From Shewanella sp. SR44-3 (lineage in GTDB: Bacteria > Pseudomonadota > Gammaproteobacteria > Enterobacterales > Shewanellaceae), in contig NZ_JACJDV010000001.1 in NCBI RefSeq assembly GCF_014163735.1, forward strand, positions 1 to 64,000: DNA of 64,000 nucleotides. Reading direction: 5' to 3'. A model generated the notes under the pieces. That model searched no databases. It was given only the letters and a program-made list of their open reading frames with translations, and was not told the origin of the DNA. The position numbers and the translations under genes are program-made. Below are positions 35,197-44,327 of this stretch, in pieces. Each line of letters opens with the position of its first letter. The first letter of the stretch is position 1.

Positions 35197-36387
35197 TTAC
35201 ACTTCGATAGCCATCGCCGTGGCTTCGCCGCCGCCGATGCACAATGAGGCTACGCCGCGCTTAAGGCCGCGCGCTTTTAATGCATAAATCAAGGTCACTA
35301 ATAAACGTGAGCCTGAGCAGCCAATAGGATGACCTAAAGCGCAAGCGCCGCCATTAACGTTAACTTTGCTGGCATCCAAACCAAGTTCAGAAATCGCTAA
35401 CATGGTCACCATGGCAAAGGCTTCGTTGATTTCAAATAAATCTACCTCATCCTTGTTCCAGTTCACCTTATCGAGCAATTTGTTCATGGCGCCCACAGGC
35501 GCTGTGGTAAATAACGATGGCTCTTGGGCGTGAGTACTGTGGCCTTTAATGGTCGCCATAACTTCAAGTCCTAAACTGCTGGCTTTTTCCCTTGTCATTA
35601 ACATTAACGCCGCCGCGCCATCTGAAATTGAGCTAGAATTGGCGGCGGTAATGGTGCCATCTTTAGTAAACGCTGGGCGCAGCGTCGGAATTTTTTCAGG
35701 GCGGGCGTTACCTGGCTGCTCATCGGTATCTATGGTCACATCACCGCGGCGTTCGCTAATGGTCACAGGGGTAATTTCAGCGTTAAATGCACCAGAGTTA
35801 ATGGCAGCATTGGCTTTTTCAAGTGAATTTAGGGCAAAATCATCCATTTGCTCGCGAGTGAGCTTAAAATCATCGGCGGTTTTTTGGGCGAATGTACCCA
35901 TAGCGCCACCTGTGTAAGCATCTTCTAAGCCATCAAGGAACATGTGGTCCATCACTTTGCCATGACCCATGCGCATGCCAGAACGGGCTTTATCAAGCAG
36001 GTATGGCGCTTGACTCATGCTTTCCATGCCACCTGCGATCACAACTTCACTGCTGCCGGCTTTGATTAAATCGTGGGCCAGCATTACCGTCTTCATGCCT
36101 GAACCACAGACTTTATTGACTGTGGTCGCGCCTACGCTTAAAGGTAAGCCTGCACCTAAGGTTGCTTGTCGCGCTGGCGCTTGACCTAGGCCTGCTGGCA
36201 ACACACAGCCCATTAATACTTCGTTAACCGCGCTCGGGGCTATGCCTGTCTGCTCAAGTAAGCTTTTGATGGCAGTCGCCGCTAATACAGGTGATGCCAC
36301 GGCGCTTAACGCACCTTGAAAGCCGCCCATTGGGGTACGCTTTGCTGCAACAATAACGATATCTTGGTTTGATTGGACTGAACTCAT
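35197..36387 (-). CDS. ivdA: Acetyl-CoA C-acyltransferase (thiolase)
   Basis: A 396-residue thiolase that cleaves the 3-ketoacyl-CoA (2-methylacetoacetyl-CoA in isoleucine breakdown) into acetyl-CoA and propionyl-CoA. The nucleophile is C94 (NKVCGSGMKTV), the general-base region is GGACALGHPIGCSGSR, and the N-terminal VAAKRTPMGGFQG is standard. The ATG at 36387 follows GGAGAAGTT; a frame to 36501 is longer than the family and runs into the operator. First gene of the operon. The LiuR-like box is 95 bp upstream. Confidence 0.93.
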   Translation of the reverse strand: MSSVQSNQDIVIVAAKRTPMGGFQGALSAVASPVLAATAIKSLLEQTGIAPSAVNEVLMGCVLPAGLGQAPARQATLGAGLPLSVGATTVNKVCGSGMKTVMLAHDLIKAGSSEVVIAGGMESMSQAPYLLDKARSGMRMGHGKVMDHMFLDGLEDAYTGGAMGTFAQKTADDFKLTREQMDDFALNSLEKANAAINSGAFNAEITPVTISERRGDVTIDTDEQPGNARPEKIPTLRPAFTKDGTITAANSSSISDGAAALMLMTREKASSLGLEVMATIKGHSTHAQEPSLFTTAPVGAMNKLLDKVNWNKDEVDLFEINEAFAMVTMLAISELGLDASKVNVNGGACALGHPIGCSGSRLLVTLIYALKARGLKRGVASLCIGGGEATAMAIEV

Positions 36388-36481
36388 AACTTCTCCGCTG
36401 TTACCTGAGTCGATTTGATTGTCATCGACGTTGTGACTCAAGATTAATCTATTAACATTATCTATGACACCCACTCTGACG

Positions 36482-36497
36482 TTTACGCTAACGTAAA
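36482..36497. promoter_or_regulatory. LiuR-like operator upstream of the ivd operon
   Basis: TTTACGCTAACGTAAA has perfect TTTACG/CGTAAA arms and fits the motif of LiuR, a MerR-type regulator of branched-chain amino acid breakdown in Shewanella (recalled from regulon studies). The same motif recurs at 57029 before leucine dehydrogenase. The liuR gene is not in this window. Confidence 0.7.
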
Positions 36498-36576
36498 GCA
36501 AGTGCTAGGCCGTCAAACTTTAGTCAAAGAAGATAAAATTATTGTCACTGAAGATTTACACAAAGATGAGTCCAAT

Positions 36577-36605
36577 AAAAAAGAGCCACGCAAGGGCTCT
36601 TTTTT
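36577..36605. terminator. Terminator between the ivd promoter and the cysteine-rich secreted gene
   Basis: AAAAAAGAGCC pairs with GGCTCTTTTTT over an 8-base loop. It lies just downstream of the gene ending at 36644 (minus) and stops it before the ivd operator. Confidence 0.85.
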
Positions 36606-36643
36606 GGCAGTATTGGTGAGGTTATCAGCTCAATCTTTTATGT

Positions 36644-37141
36644 CTATTTGCAAACACACATGGCCGATTGCTCGCAAGGGGGCGCTGGAGCGATTTCGCA
36701 TTGTCCAGCTTGCATGCCTTCAGCGATGCACCAAGTATTGCAATCAAAAGTATCGGGATGCCCAGTATCATCGTTGTGGCCATGAACCTTATCGGCACTA
36801 GGGTTAGACTCCACAAGTAAGCCGTTATCAAGGCAAGCTTCACCAAACATGCGGCCATTTGTCTCGCCTTGCTCATTGGTACCTAAATGGCACCCAGCCA
36901 CACCCGGGGCGATACCGTCGGTGTCTTTCCACCAGGTTTTCTTGCCTTGTTGCCAATCACTGGGCTTAAATGCAAACGTCCCCTTGGCTCCTGCCATGTC
37001 CTTTGCCCCTTGTGACGGATGAGCTGTTTCTGCGTGAGCTGACAGACTGAAGCAACAGCTCAGTAGAAATAGGCTGGGTAGCAGCCTTGACGTTGTTTGC
37101 TTCATCATAGTGAGTAATCTACTCGGTGTCGTTTTTATCAT
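36644..37141 (-). CDS. Cysteine-rich secreted protein of unknown function
   Basis: A 165-residue protein with an N-terminal export signal (LLPSLFLLSCCFSLSAHA, long n-region). SPI cleavage after AHA near 37 is likely, but LLSC could also be a lipobox. The mature part has seven to eight cysteines spread in GCHLG, GEACLD, DCNTWCIAEG, GQCEIA, CEQSAMCVCK; such a distribution suggests disulfides. No family recognised. AAGGA precedes the ATG. It is flanked by the ivd terminator and the nagZ gene on the same strand. Confidence 0.6.
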   Translation of the reverse strand: MIKTTPSRLLTMMKQTTSRLLPSLFLLSCCFSLSAHAETAHPSQGAKDMAGAKGTFAFKPSDWQQGKKTWWKDTDGIAPGVAGCHLGTNEQGETNGRMFGEACLDNGLLVESNPSADKVHGHNDDTGHPDTFDCNTWCIAEGMQAGQCEIAPAPPCEQSAMCVCK

Positions 37142-37255
37142 GGTAATGTCCTTATTTTTAGTTGCTTATCTCTAGAGTCGTCATTAACAACTGACAATCA
37201 TAGGTTAAACAAACCACCATAAACAATATTCGATAAAAAGACGCACTGAGTAGCG

Positions 37256-38269
37256 TTACTCAGATGCTATGTGCGCCATCAATTCTTTGGCCGTTGTGAT
37301 GCGCTGAACGTCTGCTAACGCTAACTTTCGCTGGGCGTTATTTAATAACAAACCACTGGCATTGGCGTTAGGGGCATTCTTAGGCCAGACAAATTCGGTT
37401 AACAGCACTTCAACCCCTTGTGGATCGTTACAGACTAAAATCATGTCACAACCCGCTGTTAACGCAGCTGCAGCTCGACCTAAATAATCCCCTGCAAAAT
37501 GCGCCCCTTTCATGCCTAAATCATCGGAGAAAATCACTCCTTTAAAATTAAGTTCACCGCGAAGCACCTGTTGTAGCCAGTAAGATGAAAAGCCGGCAGG
37601 ATTTGGGTCTACTTTGGCATAAACCACGTGAGCAGGCATGACGCCAGCCAGCATTCCTGCATCGATAAGCGTAGAAAACGGCTGCATGTCATGTGAAAAT
37701 ATTTCATCCTTACTACGATTATCCACTGGCATTGCAATATGGGAGTCAGCAGAAACACTGCCATGACCAGGGAAATGTTTGCCCACGCCCGCCATCCCCG
37801 CTTGATTCATGCCGTGAATAAATTCGTTAGCTAGCAAGGAAATTTCTTCTGGAACGGCACTAAAACTGCGAGTTCCTATGACCTGGCTAATACCGTTGAC
37901 ATCTAATACTGGCGCAAAGCTTAAATCGATATCGCATTCTAATAATTCTATGGCCATTAAAAATCCGGCTTCTTTAGCCCAGCATTTAGCCAAATTCATA
38001 TCACTTTTAGCTTTAGGTAAAATATCACCCATGGCTGGAATTGCACTAAAGCCATTACGGAAACGCTGCACGCGGCCGCCTTCATGATCAACGGCGATAA
38101 GCAGTTCAGTTCGAATAGCGCGGACCTGTTTCACTAACTCTGTGAGCTGCGCTTTATTAGAAAAATTGCGTGAAAACAAAATAATACCGCCGACCATAGG
38201 ATGGCCTAATAAACTGGCTTCATGCTCGCTAACACTAAGCCCTTGCAAATCCATCATCAAATAACTCAT
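37256..38269 (-). CDS. nagZ: Beta-N-acetylhexosaminidase NagZ
   Basis: A 337-residue GH3 cytoplasmic enzyme that removes N-acetylglucosamine from anhydro-muropeptides during peptidoglycan recycling. The histidine-loop GVGKHFPGHGSVSADSHIAMP is complete, and the nucleophile region is FSDDLGMKGA. Starts MSYLMMDLQGLSVSEHE as in family members. Length is standard. Confidence 0.95.
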   Translation of the reverse strand: MSYLMMDLQGLSVSEHEASLLGHPMVGGIILFSRNFSNKAQLTELVKQVRAIRTELLIAVDHEGGRVQRFRNGFSAIPAMGDILPKAKSDMNLAKCWAKEAGFLMAIELLECDIDLSFAPVLDVNGISQVIGTRSFSAVPEEISLLANEFIHGMNQAGMAGVGKHFPGHGSVSADSHIAMPVDNRSKDEIFSHDMQPFSTLIDAGMLAGVMPAHVVYAKVDPNPAGFSSYWLQQVLRGELNFKGVIFSDDLGMKGAHFAGDYLGRAAAALTAGCDMILVCNDPQGVEVLLTEFVWPKNAPNANASGLLLNNAQRKLALADVQRITTAKELMAHIASE

Positions 38270-38621
38270 TTATAACCTCAATCTTGGCAGCCAAAAAGAT
38301 GCGGTTCTTTCTGACAAAAGAATGTAAAAATAATAAAGTTTTTACTTTAAAAACAAGCAGCAATCACCTGGAAAAAACGATAAAACAAAATTAGCTAATC
38401 TGAATCATCATTCATAAAAAAAACTAATGAACTGATGAAATAAAAATATGGGATACTAGCCTTAGATTAAGGTAAATAACACTCACTAGCTTGGTAAATT
38501 GGCTACAGAATACCCCTTTTATTGCGAACAAACCAGACAGCTGTTGCCCAGCAATATTGATGTAATTGCAATGATATTTACCGACTATAATAACAAGACT
38601 TAAGCACAAGGCGACGACAAA
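38270..38621. other. Intergenic region between nagZ and sdaA
   Basis: About 350 bp with divergent genes at both ends, so both promoters lie here. It is AT-rich, especially 38320-38450, with a small perfect 7-bp hairpin GTTTTTA/TAAAAAC near 38337-38353. No gene seen. Confidence 0.5.
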
Positions 38622-39998
38622 ATGATCAGTGTATTTGACATGTTCAAGATAGGCATTGGCCCTTCAAGTTCACACACAGTGGGCCCGATGAAAGCGGGTA
38701 AATTTTTTATTGAGCAAGTAGAGCGCCTTGGCTTACTTGAAAAAATCGATGAGTTGCAAGCTGAACTCTTTGGCTCCTTAGGGCAAACGGGTAAAGGCCA
38801 CGGCACAGGGAAAGCGGTTATCTTAGGTTTGATGGGTGAAGATCCTGAGACCGTTGATACCGATGCCATCGATGAAATTTTAATCCGTGCTTCAGAAGAC
38901 CAACAGCTGCAACTTGCCAGCGGCCGCTACATTAAATTCACCCGTGACGATGGCATCACTTTTCATCGCCGTAAGAGTTTACCTGCACACGCCAATGCCA
39001 TGACCTTGTACGCTCTAGCTGCTGGTGAAATCATTTACCAACGTACTTACTATTCCGTGGGTGGCGGTTTTATTTTAGATGAAGATGAAATTGTCCAGCG
39101 TAACGCTTCCCCAGCAACACCTATTGAATGCGCCCCCTATGAATTTAATAGCGCAGCGCAGTTGTTAGAGATGTGTTTTGAGAACGGCTTAAGCATTTCA
39201 TCACTCATGATGGCTAACGAGCTTAGTATTGCTAAAGAAGAAGATGTTAAAAAAGGCCTGTGGAATATTTGGCAGACCATGAAGGCCTGTGTCGAGCGTG
39301 GGTATCAAAAAGAAGGGATATTGCCTGGTGGTCTTAAACTTCGCCGCCGTGCACCAGCCCTTTATCGCCGCCTAAAAGCCGAAGGACGTAATAACGTTGA
39401 CCCATTAACCGCCATGGATTGGGTGGATTTATTCGCTTTATCTGTAAATGAGCAAAATGCCGCAGGCGATCGCGTTGTCACAGCGCCCACCAATGGCGCT
39501 GCAGGCATTATCCCAGCAGTATTATGTTATTACGATATGTTTGTCCAAGAAGTTGATATCGATGTATGCAGCCGTTATTTACTCACAGCGGCAGCGATCG
39601 GTATTTTATACAAAAAAAATGCTTCAATTTCTGGCGCTGAAGTGGGCTGTCAAGGTGAAGTCGGGGTTGCCTGCTCTATGGCGGCTGGCGCTTTAACTGA
39701 GATCATGGGCGGCACGGTTGAACATGTTGAAAACGCCGCTGAAATTGGTATGGAGCATAACTTAGGCTTAACCTGCGATCCTGTAGGCGGACTAGTGCAA
39801 GTACCTTGTATTGAGCGAAATGCCATGGGGGCTATTAAAGCCATTAACGCCTCACGCATGGCCCTTCGCGGCGATGGCAACCATAAAGTGTCGTTAGATA
39901 AAGTCATCAAAACCATGATGGACACAGGCAAAGATATGCGCAGCAAGTACAAAGAAACCGCCAAAGGCGGTCTCGCCGTCAACATTGTTGAGTGTTAA
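38622..39998 (+). CDS. sdaA: L-serine dehydratase (iron-sulfur type)
   Basis: A 458-residue single-chain enzyme that deaminates L-serine to pyruvate and ammonia using an oxygen-sensitive [4Fe-4S] cluster. The N-terminal beta domain has [16 protein letters not shown]. Candidate cluster cysteines lie in [15 protein letters not shown] and [14 protein letters not shown] of the alpha domain. Length matches E. coli SdaA (about 454). A terminator follows at 40036. Confidence 0.95.
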   Translation: MISVFDMFKIGIGPSSSHTVGPMKAGKFFIEQVERLGLLEKIDELQAELFGSLGQTGKGHGTGKAVILGLMGEDPETVDTDAIDEILIRASEDQQLQLASGRYIKFTRDDGITFHRRKSLPAHANAMTLYALAAGEIIYQRTYYSVGGGFILDEDEIVQRNASPATPIECAPYEFNSAAQLLEMCFENGLSISSLMMANELSIAKEEDVKKGLWNIWQTMKACVERGYQKEGILPGGLKLRRRAPALYRRLKAEGRNNVDPLTAMDWVDLFALSVNEQNAAGDRVVTAPTNGAAGIIPAVLCYYDMFVQEVDIDVCSRYLLTAAAIGILYKKNASISGAEVGCQGEVGVACSMAAGALTEIMGGTVEHVENAAEIGMEHNLGLTCDPVGGLVQVPCIERNAMGAIKAINASRMALRGDGNHKVSLDKVIKTMMDTGKDMRSKYKETAKGGLAVNIVEC

Positions 39999-40035
39999 AC
40001 CTGCTCCCCCTTAACGTTTAACAACTAAAATAACC

Positions 40036-40063
40036 AAAAAGAGACCGCATGGTCTCTTTTTTT
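40036..40063 (+). terminator. Terminator after sdaA
   Basis: AAAAAGAGACC and GGTCTCTTTTT pair around GCAT, followed by a T-run. It stands about 40 bp after the stop codon. Confidence 0.9.
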
Positions 40064-40269
40064 ATTACCGCTAAGCATAGTCAGGATGAGCCAAACGTTG
40101 GTATTACTCACCTTTTTTCCTATCATTCCCTCATATAAATGCCATGAACTCGTCTAAACGTCCAAATATCGGTTCAAGGCAGCGCCAGTATTTATCTAAC
40201 GCTATTCTTGCTAAGCTTTTGTTATGTTAATTTAAAGTCTGAGTGCGACATTTCTCTAGGATGGCAAAA

Positions 40270-41016
40270 ATGAAGAATATTATTTGTGATATCGATGGTG
40301 TACTGCTGCACGATAACAAGTTAATCCCCGGCAGTGATACCTTTATTCACCGCGTATTAGAACAAGGTAACCCTCTGGTTATTCTAACCAATTACCCAGT
40401 TCAAACAGGGAAAGACCTACAAAACCGTTTAGGTGCTGCAGGTATTAATGTCCCTGAAGATTGTTTTTATACTTCTGCGATGGCGACGGCTGATTTTTTG
40501 ACCCATCAAGAAGGCAGTAAAGCCTATGTGATCGGCGAAGGCGCCCTCACCCATGAACTGTATAAAGCAGGCTTTACCATTACTGATATCAACCCAGACT
40601 TTGTGATTGTTGGCGAAACCCGTGCCTACAATTGGGATATGATCCACAAGGCGGCGCAGTTTGTTGCTGGCGGCGCGCGCTTTATTGCCACCAATCCTGA
40701 TACTCACGGCCCCTCTTTTAGTCCTGCCTGCGGTGCATTGTGTGCATCCATTGAGCGTATTACCGGGAAAATGCCGTTTTATGTGGGCAAACCGAGTGCT
40801 TGGATCATACGCTCTGCGCTTAATCATATTAAAGGCCATTCTGACAATACCGTGATCATTGGTGACAATATGCGCACCGATATTTTGGCAGGATTTCAAG
40901 CTGGGCTTGAAACCATCTTAGTGACCAGTGGCGTGAGTCAACTCAGTGATATTGGCAAAGAGCCGTTTCGCCCTAATCATGTGTTCGCCTGCGCCGGAGA
41001 CATAGACGTGGTTTAA
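40270..41016 (+). CDS. nagD: HAD-family phosphatase, NagD-like
   Basis: A 248-residue HAD hydrolase of the NagD subfamily. Motif I is DIDGVLLHDN, the TNYP motif is present, and motif III/IV are K (YVGKPS) and IGDNMRTDI. NagD-type enzymes hydrolyse nucleotide monophosphates such as UMP/GMP in vitro; the physiological role is unclear. The ATG at 40270 follows AGGATGGCAAAA; longer frames from 40243 (GTG) or 40261 are also open. No nag operon genes are close. Confidence 0.88.
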   Translation: MKNIICDIDGVLLHDNKLIPGSDTFIHRVLEQGNPLVILTNYPVQTGKDLQNRLGAAGINVPEDCFYTSAMATADFLTHQEGSKAYVIGEGALTHELYKAGFTITDINPDFVIVGETRAYNWDMIHKAAQFVAGGARFIATNPDTHGPSFSPACGALCASIERITGKMPFYVGKPSAWIIRSALNHIKGHSDNTVIIGDNMRTDILAGFQAGLETILVTSGVSQLSDIGKEPFRPNHVFACAGDIDVV

Positions 41017-41019
41017 TAC

Positions 41020-41160
41020 CAATCGTATTAATTATCTGGTCATTCAGCGGGAGTTCAAAGGGGGATTAATCAAAGCGGGGGCTTGAAGGCATAGTGGTGC
41101 TATGTCAAAAGTCTTTAACGCAGCGAAATCCCCTTTGAAACCCGCCCTTGGGAAACATCT
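41020..41160. repeat. Structured intergenic repeat-like element
   Basis: A left arm (41047-41067, GCGGGAGTTCAAAGGGG...) and a right arm (41127-41145, AATCCCCTTTGAAACCCGC) form a long stem with two small bulges. An inner stem CATAG/CTATG (41090-41104) with loop TGGTG sits between them. The left flank TACCAATCG and the inner GGCTTGAAGGCATAG look like a dispersed intergenic repeat of Shewanella genomes that I recall but cannot verify here; there is only one copy in this window. Confidence 0.55.
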
Positions 41161-41204
41161 CAAGCAGCATTGATTTTTAAAACAATAATAAATAGGAATA
41201 CCCT

Positions 41205-42935
41205 GTGAAGCCATATCTCCCCCTTTGTGCCATGGTGCTGTTAAGTGCCTGTACAGACAACAGTGATGTCAGCAAAGACTCAACCTTAATTGCCAAAAGT
41301 GCTGTTTCAGTCATTAGTACGATAAACGCTCATACGCCAGCGTTTGATGAAGCCCGCTTTAGACAAGATATACAAACCTTATCATCAGATGCCTTTGAAG
41401 GCCGCGCACCGACCACTAAAGGAGAAAAACTCACCTTAGATTACTTGACCCAAGCCTTTAGTGAAATGGGCCTTAAAGGCGCCAATAATGGCAGTTTTTT
41501 GCAAGCTGTTCCTATGGTTAGCTATACAGCAAGTGAAGACCAACAGGTTAATTTTGGCGGTATTACACTTAAGTATCGCAAAGACATGGTATTAAGCAGT
41601 CGCCACGATAATCAACACATCACTATCGAAAAAGCGCCCTTAGTGTTTGTGGGTTATGGCATTAATGCCCCTGAATACCAGTGGAATGATTATCAAGGGC
41701 TGGACATGAAAGGCAAGATAGCGGTCATTTTAGTGAATGACCCAGGCTTTGCTAAACCGGAGCGTGCATTATTTAATGGCAAAGCGATGACCTATTACGG
41801 GCGCTGGAATTACAAATTTGAAGAAGCCAGCCGTCAAGGCGCCCTCGGCGCTGTCATCATCCATGACACAAAGCCTGCATCTTACCCTTGGTCTGTGGTA
41901 GAAAATAGTTGGACCGGCGCGCAGCAAGACTTAGTGCAGGATAAAGCCGTGCAGGATGCACGGGTGCAAGTAGAAGGCTGGCTAACCTTAGACACAGCTA
42001 AGGCTTTGTTTACTAAAGCCGGAGTTAATCTTGACAACCTAATGGCTCAAGCTGCGGAGCAAGCCACCAATCAGGCATTATCCCTGACTGCTGATATCCA
42101 TTTTAACAATCAAGCAAGCTACAGTGACAGTTATAATCTTGTTGCCACGCTACCAGGATCTACGGCAGATACAAGCACGGAGTCAGCGCCAACATCATCA
42201 CAAAAGAGCCAAGCTGACGAGCATATTGTGTTTACCGCGCACTGGGATCATATTGGCACTGACATCACAAAAACCGGCGACAACATCTATAACGGCGCGC
42301 TAGATAATGCCACTGGCACGGCAGGTATTATGGAAATTGCTCGTCAATTTTCAGCGCAAGCTCAAGCGGGCAATGGCCTTAAGCGAAGCCTTACCTTTAT
42401 TGCGACCACAGGGGAGGAACAAGGCTTATTAGGTTCACGTTTTTATGCCGCAAACCCCCTGTATCCCATTGATAAAACAGTTGCGGTTTTTAACCTAGAC
42501 AGCGGTAATGTTTACGGAAAAACGTTAGATTACACCATTGTCGGTAAAGGGCAGTCTGAGCTTGAAACTTACCTGATTGATGCCGCTAAAAGCCAAGGAA
42601 GACAAGCCACCGCTGAGTCAAACCCAGCATCTGGCGGCTTTTTCCGCTCAGATCATTTCAGTTTTGCAAAATTTGGTGTGCCTGCCGTGTTCGCAGGGGG
42701 CGGCAGTGAGCCGTTAGATGCCGCCACGCTCAAGTACAAAACCATGATGCAGGCTAAAATGAAGGGCTGTTATCACAATGTCTGCGATCATTACCATCAG
42801 GATTGGGATTTAAGCGGTGCACTGCAAGATTTAGCTGTGTATTACCAAGCCGCAGAGGCTTTAGGTAATAACCAAGATTGGCCAGGGTATTACTCGGGTT
42901 CTGAGTTTAATCAGCTGCGTCCTGCTAAAAATTGA
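41205..42935 (+). CDS. M28-family metallopeptidase, lipoprotein
   Basis: A 576-residue peptidase with a lipoprotein signal (VLLSAC, cysteine at about 16), so anchored on the periplasmic or outer face. An N-terminal region is followed by a PA-like insert (about 110-260, with NDPGFAKP) and a co-catalytic zinc M28 domain: HWDHIG, NGALDNATGTAGIME (metal Asp), TTGEEQGLLGSRFY (catalytic Glu), FNLDSGNV, and a late SDHFSF/CDHYHQDWD. Such enzymes act as aminopeptidases on exported peptides. Start is GTG at 41205 with AGGA in front. It is not part of an evident operon. Confidence 0.9.
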   Translation: MKPYLPLCAMVLLSACTDNSDVSKDSTLIAKSAVSVISTINAHTPAFDEARFRQDIQTLSSDAFEGRAPTTKGEKLTLDYLTQAFSEMGLKGANNGSFLQAVPMVSYTASEDQQVNFGGITLKYRKDMVLSSRHDNQHITIEKAPLVFVGYGINAPEYQWNDYQGLDMKGKIAVILVNDPGFAKPERALFNGKAMTYYGRWNYKFEEASRQGALGAVIIHDTKPASYPWSVVENSWTGAQQDLVQDKAVQDARVQVEGWLTLDTAKALFTKAGVNLDNLMAQAAEQATNQALSLTADIHFNNQASYSDSYNLVATLPGSTADTSTESAPTSSQKSQADEHIVFTAHWDHIGTDITKTGDNIYNGALDNATGTAGIMEIARQFSAQAQAGNGLKRSLTFIATTGEEQGLLGSRFYAANPLYPIDKTVAVFNLDSGNVYGKTLDYTIVGKGQSELETYLIDAAKSQGRQATAESNPASGGFFRSDHFSFAKFGVPAVFAGGGSEPLDAATLKYKTMMQAKMKGCYHNVCDHYHQDWDLSGALQDLAVYYQAAEALGNNQDWPGYYSGSEFNQLRPAKN

Positions 42936-43023
42936 ACAAGCACAGTAAACAAATGCCAAGTCTGAATCAAAGTCAAAATATGAGTTGAAAACCTTAATAA
43001 ACAAAGTCGTATCACGAGTGGCA

Positions 43024-43062
43024 GCGCCTTGAAATCAACGCCGTATACGCGTTTCAAGGCGC
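43024..43062. terminator. Perfect 11-bp hairpin between convergent genes
   Basis: GCGCCTTGAAA (43024-43034) and TTTCAAGGCGC (43052-43062) pair perfectly with a 17-base loop. No T-run follows on either strand, so a termination role is plausible but not certain. Confidence 0.5.
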
Positions 43063-43077
43063 GAGCATTATAGGCAA

Positions 43078-43572
43078 TTACATCGCCTTATCTATGCGCA
43101 CATAACCTGTAAGATACACCACTCGAACTTCATCTCCGACCATGAAAGGCATACCAGGATCCACATCTTGGATGATCATAATATCAGTGCCATCATCTTG
43201 CTTGATCATCAGCTCGATTAATCTGTACTCTAAATAATAAGCTTCTTCACCATAGCGACTGCCAACGCCTGCGCCCAATAATGCCCCAAGCACTGTCGCT
43301 ATATTCTGGCCGCTACCGCCGCCAAACTGGTGACCAATCACCCCGCCAATGAGGGCGCCGCCAAAGGTACGCCAACCACTGTGACTATCTTCAACTAATT
43401 GCTTTTCGGTGATATGACGAATGGAACTGATGCTGCCATATACCACCTTTTCAACCGGCACAGCTTGGTTTCTATCATAGGGACGACTCACTTCCCCAAG
43501 GCTAGGTAAAGAAAGCGTTGCGGTTAAAATACCAACGAACAATGAAAAGCTTAGGTTTGTGAGTTTCAACAT
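43078..43572 (-). CDS. Glycine-zipper outer-membrane-type protein
   Basis: A 164-residue secreted protein with a signal peptide (about 1-26, ending SLPSLG) and a glycine-zipper 2TM segment (GGALIGGVIGHQFGGGSGQN to GALLGAGVGSRYG, about 70-105), as in SlyB/17-kDa-antigen-like proteins. After it comes a beta-rich C-terminal part with no known motif. No lipobox is seen. ATG at 43572 has GGAAA eight bases upstream. Role unknown; envelope location inferred. Confidence 0.75.
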   Translation of the reverse strand: MLKLTNLSFSLFVGILTATLSLPSLGEVSRPYDRNQAVPVEKVVYGSISSIRHITEKQLVEDSHSGWRTFGGALIGGVIGHQFGGGSGQNIATVLGALLGAGVGSRYGEEAYYLEYRLIELMIKQDDGTDIMIIQDVDPGMPFMVGDEVRVVYLTGYVRIDKAM

Positions 43573-43625
43573 AGACAAATTTCCGCTAACGTATAATGAA
43601 AGTTAATCACTGAATATACGCGATT

Positions 43626-44327
43626 GTGAAGTCACTGTGCTATTTAAATCAAGCAGATTGTTTTCCATCTGCTCACAAAGCGCTTACCGAGCCTAATGGT
43701 TTATTAGCGGTTGGCGGCGATCTACAACCAGAGCGGTTGTTAAGTGCCTATCAGCAAGGTATTTTCCCTTGGTTTAATCAGGGAGAGCCTATTCTATGGT
43801 GGACGCCAGACCCAAGAGCCATATTTATTATTGAAGATTATCGGCCGAGCCGCAGTTTAATGAAAACCCTTAAACGTCAACAGTGGCGCTTTACCATCAA
43901 TCACGCCTTCGATTCAGTTATTCACCAGTGCGCCGCTTTACGCCAAGAAGGCACTTGGATATCCCCAGCCATTAAAGCGGCTTACAGCCAATTACACGCC
44001 CAAGGAGATGCCCATTCTATCGAGGTGTGGCAAGGAGAATTGTTGATCGGTGGCTTGTACGGTATCGCTGTGGGAAGAGTTTTTTGCGGCGAGAGCATGT
44101 TTCATCTCAAAACCGATGCCTCAAAGGCCGCTTTTCATGTGCTTGTCACCCACTTAAGACAGTTTGAGTTTACACTCATCGATGCCCAAGTAATGAACCC
44201 ACACTTAGCCCGTCTAGGGGCGCAATCTTTGCCTAGGGAGGCATTTTTGACTCAATTAGCACAGTTGAAACATCACCTCAGTCCAGCCAGCGCTTGGCAT
44301 GCTCAAGAGGTTAAGCTTGAATACTAA
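43626..44327 (+). CDS. aat: Leucyl/phenylalanyl-tRNA-protein transferase
   Basis: A 233-residue enzyme that adds Leu or Phe to proteins with N-terminal Arg or Lys, tagging them for ClpS-ClpAP. Family segments are NGLLAVGGDL, YQQGIFPWF, ILWWTPDPRA and GLYGIAVGRVFCGESMF. Start is GTG at 43626. The bpt gene overlaps its end, and clpA/clpS lie about 1.5 kb further on. Confidence 0.95.
   Translation: MKSLCYLNQADCFPSAHKALTEPNGLLAVGGDLQPERLLSAYQQGIFPWFNQGEPILWWTPDPRAIFIIEDYRPSRSLMKTLKRQQWRFTINHAFDSVIHQCAALRQEGTWISPAIKAAYSQLHAQGDAHSIEVWQGELLIGGLYGIAVGRVFCGESMFHLKTDASKAAFHVLVTHLRQFEFTLIDAQVMNPHLARLGAQSLPREAFLTQLAQLKHHLSPASAWHAQEVKLEY

Noticed and set aside
36625-36876. 83-codon minus-strand frame overlapping the cysteine-rich secreted gene
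   Set aside because: No ribosome site and no recognisable product; the other frame has a signal peptide and a good start.
41047-41145. Simple terminator of the nagD-like gene
   Set aside because: Long arms with inner stem and no T-run fit a repeat element better than a terminator.
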